Shown in pieces: positions 60,235 through 64,000 of a stretch of DNA of 64,000 bases (position 1 is its first letter; the number at the start of each line of letters is the position of its first letter). Origin of the DNA: an uncultured Collinsella sp. (lineage in GTDB: Bacteria; Actinomycetota; Coriobacteriia; Coriobacteriales; Coriobacteriaceae); assembly GCA_905199225.1 (NCBI GenBank), contig CAJKFS010000002.1, positions 38,138 to 102,137 of the forward strand, in the 5' to 3' direction. The translations under genes and the position numbers were made by a program. The notes under the pieces are model-generated. The model was not told the origin of the DNA. It saw only the letters and a list, made by a program, of their open reading frames with translations, and ran no database searches.

Positions 60235-61773
60235 CTATTCCGCATCGACCACGCGGAGCAGATATGCCACGCGCGTTGCGGCCGTGCACTTAAAACGCTC
60301 GTCCGCGCGAACTCCGGCGACCCACACCACGGCACCCCCCGGCGCCGTCCTCACCATGGGCACGCCGGCGCGCTCGGAAACGGGAATGCGAGCCTCGCCT
60401 AGCAAGTCGGATACTTTCTTGCTTCGGCCACTCATCCCTAACGGGCACATCACGTCTCCCGGTGCGGGACCGTCCACCCACAGGCGCGCCAATCGCGCCT
60501 CGGCTGGGATCTCGCCACGCGAGCCCGCCAGGATCCGCTCACTATCGCTGTCGGCAAAACCCAGGGCAGCCGCGTCTACCAAAGCTGTCACTTCCCCGGC
60601 AGCTGCAAGCTCACGGGCGCGGCGCACGATATCGCATCCCGGCTCAACGGCCATCGGTTCTGTGACCAGCATACGTCCCCCGCCCAACGGCAAACGACCG
60701 GGTACGGTAACCCAGTCCGCGACCAGGCCCTCGCGAGCCGCCGGCGCCTTAAACGCCAGCATGCCAAACTCAATGCGTGCGTCAATCCCCGCCGGAAGCG
60801 TGACCGAGCCGGCGCCCTCGGCAACGCAGGAAAGGACTCGCTCCACATGTCGCATCTCTGGACGAGCGTCCGGATCGATGCGCTTAATCGCCAGTCGCAC
60901 GATGCGCCGCGCGATTACCACCTCGGCCGCAGCAAGGCGCCTGGCATCGAGCACCAGCGCGCCCGCCGCCTCCTTACGCAGGCAGCTTCGAAACGCCTGT
61001 GCCGAAAGCTGAGACAAAAACGCGTCCTCATCGCCTAAGATCTCGCAGGCGGCGCCAATCGTCTTGCAGACGCTCGCGTTGCGCTGCGCCACCACCGGCA
61101 TCACTCGATGGCGCACGTAGTTTCGCAGATACGAGATATCCTCATTGCTCTCGTCTTCACGCCACGGCTGACCATGTACCTGTAGATAGCCCACGAGCTC
61201 GCCATGAGTTAGGTCGAGCAAGGGACGCACCACGATATTCCTCCGGCGAGGAATGCTCGATAGGCCAGCGGGCCCCGAACCCTTAATCGCGTTCATCAAA
61301 AACGTTTCCGCGCGATCCGAAGACGTGTGCGCGGTGCAGATACGAGCCGCCGTTCGCGGTGCCCCCGTCTGGGCGCAGAGCTCGCGAACATACCTCCGCG
61401 CCGCGGCATAGCGCACCTCGCGGGCCGCGGCCTCAATATTGCCCGACTCCCCATCAAAATAAGCGTGCTCCACGCACAGCGGTAAACCATATTTCGCGCA
61501 GAGCTCACGCACAAAGGCCTCGTCGCCATCGGACGCCTTGCCGCGCAGATGATGGTTTACATGCAGCACATGCAAGCGCTCGCGAGCAATGGGGGCAACA
61601 CCGCGTCCGTCTTGGATATCCAACTTTGATGTGCACGCCATAAGAAGCAGTGCCGTCGAGTCCGCGCCGCCTGATACCATGAGCACAACAGGAGCAGCCT
61701 GCTGCCTCGTCCGGGTCTCATCGACTGCCCCAGGCACGGCACGGTGTCCATAATGCTGAGATACCGTAGGCAT
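60235..61773 (-). CDS. tilS: tRNA(Ile)-lysidine synthase
   Basis: A 512-residue ATPase that converts C34 to lysidine in the CAU-anticodon tRNA-Ile. PP-loop SGGADS (34-39), HVNHHLRG, CTAHTSSDRAETFLMNAIKGSG and IVRPLLDLTHGELVGYL. The C-terminal part includes the TilS substrate-binding region (MCPLGMSGRSKKVSDLLGEARIP). Start 61773 with GAGGAGG upstream. First gene of the tilS-hpt-ftsH operon; 147 bases separate it from hpt. Confidence 0.95.
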   Translation of the reverse strand: MPTVSQHYGHRAVPGAVDETRTRQQAAPVVLMVSGGADSTALLLMACTSKLDIQDGRGVAPIARERLHVLHVNHHLRGKASDGDEAFVRELCAKYGLPLCVEHAYFDGESGNIEAAAREVRYAAARRYVRELCAQTGAPRTAARICTAHTSSDRAETFLMNAIKGSGPAGLSSIPRRRNIVVRPLLDLTHGELVGYLQVHGQPWREDESNEDISYLRNYVRHRVMPVVAQRNASVCKTIGAACEILGDEDAFLSQLSAQAFRSCLRKEAAGALVLDARRLAAAEVVIARRIVRLAIKRIDPDARPEMRHVERVLSCVAEGAGSVTLPAGIDARIEFGMLAFKAPAAREGLVADWVTVPGRLPLGGGRMLVTEPMAVEPGCDIVRRARELAAAGEVTALVDAAALGFADSDSERILAGSRGEIPAEARLARLWVDGPAPGDVMCPLGMSGRSKKVSDLLGEARIPVSERAGVPMVRTAPGGAVVWVAGVRADERFKCTAATRVAYLLRVVDAE

Positions 61774-61821
61774 TTGCTTCCTCCTCTATTCATCCGCACC
61801 CATTGTATCCTTTGGAATCTT

Positions 61822-62631
61822 ATGTCTCGTCTGCACCTTCATATCCTCGGTAGTGGCTCTAAAGGCAACTGCGCACTCATCGAGGGCCCGCAGGGGCTCA
61901 TTATGGTCGATGACGGACTGTCTCGCCGCGAGACATTAAAGCGCATGGCAGAACTGGGGCTCTCGACAGACAACGTCTCGGCTCTTCTCATTACTCATGA
62001 GCATAGCGATCACATCAAGGGCCTCGATGTCTGGTGCAAGCACTGGCACGGCCCCCTCTTTGCCAGCAGGGGCACTCTTTCGAGCAAAGAAAATCTTTCG
62101 CATCTGCCTGTCGAGGAATTCGATCCCGGCGACGCCCTATCCATTGCCGGCATCCACGTGCAAACCTATTCAACATCACACGATGTCATCAATCCAGTCG
62201 GTTATCGATTCGACGCCCTCGATGATTCCATCGGCTTTGCCACCGACACCGGAGAGCTATCAAGCCAAGCCATGAACACCCTCAAAGATTGTCGAGTCCT
62301 CGCGCTCGAAAGCAACCATGATGTGACCATGCTGCGCGAGGGAGAATATCCCCGCTTTCTTCAGGAGCGCATCCTGTCTGCAAGGGGACACCTCTCCAAC
62401 AGCCAAGCCGCCGAAGCCGCGCGCGAACTTGTTACCGATCGCACCGAACAGCTCATTGCCATGCATATCAGCCAAGAAAACAATCGTCCGAGCCTTACCG
62501 TCAAAAGCTATGCCAAAGCTCTGGCCGCAACCCTGGATGACGAGGTCGGCAGCTCCGCAACCCTTCTCCAAGGATCGCGAAAACTCTCGATACGCCCTGC
62601 GAGTCAGTATCAGCCGGCAACCATTCAATAG
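61822..62631 (+). CDS. YycJ/WalJ-like metallo-beta-lactamase-fold hydrolase
   Basis: A 269-residue MBL-fold protein. ATG 61822 (MSRLHLHILGSGSKGNCALIEG) is preferred to the earlier ATG. Zinc motif THEHSDH (His59, His61, Asp63, His64), TYSTSHDVINPVGY and TDTGELS, LALESNHDV, LSNSQAAEAA. Members are putative 5'-exonucleases or DNA-repair proteins. Divergent from tilS with a 48-base gap. Confidence 0.88.
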   Translation: MSRLHLHILGSGSKGNCALIEGPQGLIMVDDGLSRRETLKRMAELGLSTDNVSALLITHEHSDHIKGLDVWCKHWHGPLFASRGTLSSKENLSHLPVEEFDPGDALSIAGIHVQTYSTSHDVINPVGYRFDALDDSIGFATDTGELSSQAMNTLKDCRVLALESNHDVTMLREGEYPRFLQERILSARGHLSNSQAAEAARELVTDRTEQLIAMHISQENNRPSLTVKSYAKALAATLDDEVGSSATLLQGSRKLSIRPASQYQPATIQ

Positions 62632-62640
62632 ACTGTCCTA

Positions 62641-62690
62641 GACAGCAAAAGGGGCCGAGAATCGCTTCCCAGCCCCTTTTGCTGTCTTTT
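62641..62690. terminator. Bidirectional terminator
   Basis: Perfect 14-bp stem GACAGCAAAAGGGG / CCCCTTTTGCTGTC followed by TTTT. Shares the GCAAAAGGGG core with the terminator at 43.3 kb. Confidence 0.88.
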
Positions 62691-62713
62691 AATAGCGCAG
62701 AACACCAACGAAG

Positions 62714-63145
62714 TTAGTCGATGGAGATCTTCGTAACGTTCTTCTTCTCGACGATCTTGGGAACCGTAACGGTCAGGATGCCGTCAGCGTACTTAGCCGA
62801 GAGGCCCTCGCTCGAAGCGTCCTTTAGATACACGCCACGCGTCGCGCTGTACGAGCTGAACTCCTTCTGCAGGAAGTTCTTGCCCTCGTTCTCCTCGTCT
62901 TCCTCGACATTCACGCTAATGGACAGACGGCCCTCATTGAGCTCGACATCGATATCGTCCTTGGCGACACCGGTCAGATAGGCCTTGACCTCATAGCCGT
63001 CGCCCTTATCCTCAACGTCAACGGGAAACGCCTTGGAAGCAATCGAGTTGTTTGCAAGGTCGGTCATATCATCAAACAGATCGAACAGCGAGCTAGCAGA
63101 AGGACGAACGCCAAAAACCGAACGATAAGGAACCATGCTTGCCAT
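62714..63145 (-). CDS. Small heat-shock protein, Hsp20 family
   Basis: A 143-residue holdase; ATG 63145 (MASMVPYRSVFGVRPSASS) with AAAGGAGTGG upstream. Alpha-crystallin domain at about 40-140: FPVDVEDKGDGYEVKAYLTGVAKDDIDVELNEGRLSISVNVEE, FSSYSATRGVYL and YADGILTVTVPKIV. Binds unfolding proteins to prevent aggregation. Upstream region is AT-rich and may carry a heat-shock operator. Confidence 0.93.
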   Translation of the reverse strand: MASMVPYRSVFGVRPSASSLFDLFDDMTDLANNSIASKAFPVDVEDKGDGYEVKAYLTGVAKDDIDVELNEGRLSISVNVEEDEENEGKNFLQKEFSSYSATRGVYLKDASSEGLSAKYADGILTVTVPKIVEKKNVTKISID

Positions 63146-63421
63146 GTTTACCACTCCTTTTAGGACTGCCGAGCCATCTTCTAGGTGACTGGGACTTCTT
63201 TTGACGCTCTTATATATGCCCACAAAGTGCTTATATATACATCGACTATAAAGTTTTTTGAGTCCAGTACTATAAGCATATCTAAGTGTGTATGACTCAG
63301 GTTTTAATAAGGTTAAGGTTCTTTGAACCAGAGCTTAAATAACAAGTATGTTCGCAGCTACAAATAACAAGGGGCTTACAATGAGCGCGTACACGTTGTT
63401 GGTAACGAGCTAAAGGGCATC
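63146..63421. promoter_or_regulatory. Hsp20 upstream region with HAIR-like dyad
   Basis: TTTGAGT-CCAGTA-CTATAAG at 63257-63276 resembles, imperfectly, the HspR/HAIR operator (CTTGAGT-N7-ACTCAAG); the spacing is six and the right half is weak. The rest is AT-rich with two CTTATATATxC direct repeats at 63209 and 63230. It also contains the leader of the next gene. Confidence 0.25.
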
Positions 63422-63889
63422 ATGGACGACCAGAACCAGAACAAAATGTTTATGCAGACGCAGGGGGAAGAAACTTCCACGCAGCCGCCACGGTTCCATC
63501 GCCCCCACATCTCGCAAGAGCCCATTAATGATCCGGAGCCCGAGTATGTGACAAGAAATCGATATCAAACGCTCGAGGATGCCCAAACGGGACGTAAACA
63601 TATGGGCGTCGCCTCGGGAGACCCTGTATATCTGAAAGACGCACCATTATCTAAAAACAGCGCAGCTAGTGATGAGCCACTGAAAGCATCCGCCGCTCAT
63701 CAACAAAGAGGTCCTCGTCCAAAGCAAACCTTAACGCATTCGGCTCGTTATCTCGAAACGCCAAAACAAGGAAAATCGATCTTCGTTTCGTCAAGTAAAC
63801 GACGCAAGCAGCATCGAATGACAATCCTGCTTTTGATCATTGTGGTCATAGCAGTTGCACTTGTGATTCGATTTATTGTCTTTAAATAA
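63422..63889 (+). CDS. Tail-anchored hypothetical protein
   Basis: A 155-residue protein; ATG 63422. The first 130 residues are polar, with Pro/Gln/Thr-rich low-complexity stretches and a basic block (KRRKQHR, about 127) just before a single C-terminal membrane helix (MTILLLIIVVIAVALVIRFIVF). Probably C-tail anchored with the N-terminus in the cytoplasm. Base composition is AT-richer than neighbours. No family recognised. Confidence 0.7.
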   Translation: MDDQNQNKMFMQTQGEETSTQPPRFHRPHISQEPINDPEPEYVTRNRYQTLEDAQTGRKHMGVASGDPVYLKDAPLSKNSAASDEPLKASAAHQQRGPRPKQTLTHSARYLETPKQGKSIFVSSSKRRKQHRMTILLLIIVVIAVALVIRFIVFK

Positions 63890-63957
63890 AAGCTCATTAC
63901 CCATAAGCCCAACCGGGTTACAGGTGAATTGCAACGACATTGTGAAGTGTAAACGCA

Positions 63958-63994
63958 AAAAAGGGGGAGGCCGCGAGGCCTCCCCCTTCTTCAA
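63958..63994 (+). terminator. Terminator of the 63.4-kb gene
   Basis: Perfect 12-bp stem AAGGGGGAGGCC / GGCCTCCCCCTT with a GCGA loop, followed by CTTC. Confidence 0.85.
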
Positions 63995-64000
63995 GTCAAT

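Overview
The window joins the late half of a temperate-phage genome (1 to about 25.3 kb) to ordinary chromosome (about 25.4 to 64 kb). High GC content, gene content (tilS-hpt-ftsH cluster, glmS, GntR/LacI/MarR/TetR regulators, an EF-G paralogue) and many small GGGACAGG-type palindromes between genes suggest a gut actinobacterium of the Coriobacteriia, most likely Collinsella or a close relative. That placement is inferred from reading the sequence; no search was run.

Prophage, 1-25.3 kb, all on the + strand. The left end (integrase, repressor, replication) lies outside the window. From left to right: the tail end of an early gene; a strongly structured intergenic region; four small early/middle genes, one carrying a C-terminal stretch like the Acb2/Tad1 anti-CBASS hairpin; a terminase that appears to fuse small and large subunits; a DNA N6-adenine methyltransferase-like protein; an SPP1-type portal; a MuF/minor-capsid protein whose C-terminus is a papain-fold (glutamine-deamidase-like) toxin, followed by a tiny overlapping gene in the position of an immunity gene; scaffold, major capsid and connectors; major tail protein, tail chaperones, tape measure, tail and baseplate proteins; a complete diversity-generating retroelement (DGR) in the BPP-1 order target-VR, avd, TR, RT; and a lysis module (XkdX-like, membrane proteins, holin, amidase). 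The DGR would rewrite the C-terminus of a receptor-binding protein. TR and VR lie exactly 620 bp apart, and 19 of the 21 differences that I count fall at template adenines.

Chromosome, 25.4-64 kb. In order: TetR regulator, lemA, branched-chain aminotransferase, DedA membrane protein, serine acetyltransferase, a MarR-controlled heterodimeric ABC exporter, nitroreductase, a degenerate NtrC-like regulator, a YeiH-type exporter with a divergent GntR regulator, glmS with a divergent LacI regulator, a HAD phosphatase, larE, an AlbA/Schlafen-type regulator preceded by about ten copies of a TTTAGAGAGA box, a secreted nuclease, an EF-G paralogue, a polar amino-acid ABC importer, a 23S rRNA uracil methyltransferase, a PHP phosphoesterase, an aminotransferase, ftsH-hpt-tilS, a YycJ-like metallo-hydrolase, Hsp20 and a small tail-anchored protein.

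Regulatory highlights: a shared CTTTA-N6-TAAAG dyad upstream of both ilvE and the amino-acid importer; two roughly 130-bp nested palindromes with different arms but the same architecture; and dispersed GGGACAGG palindromes. No rRNA, tRNA, CRISPR array or full insertion sequence was seen.
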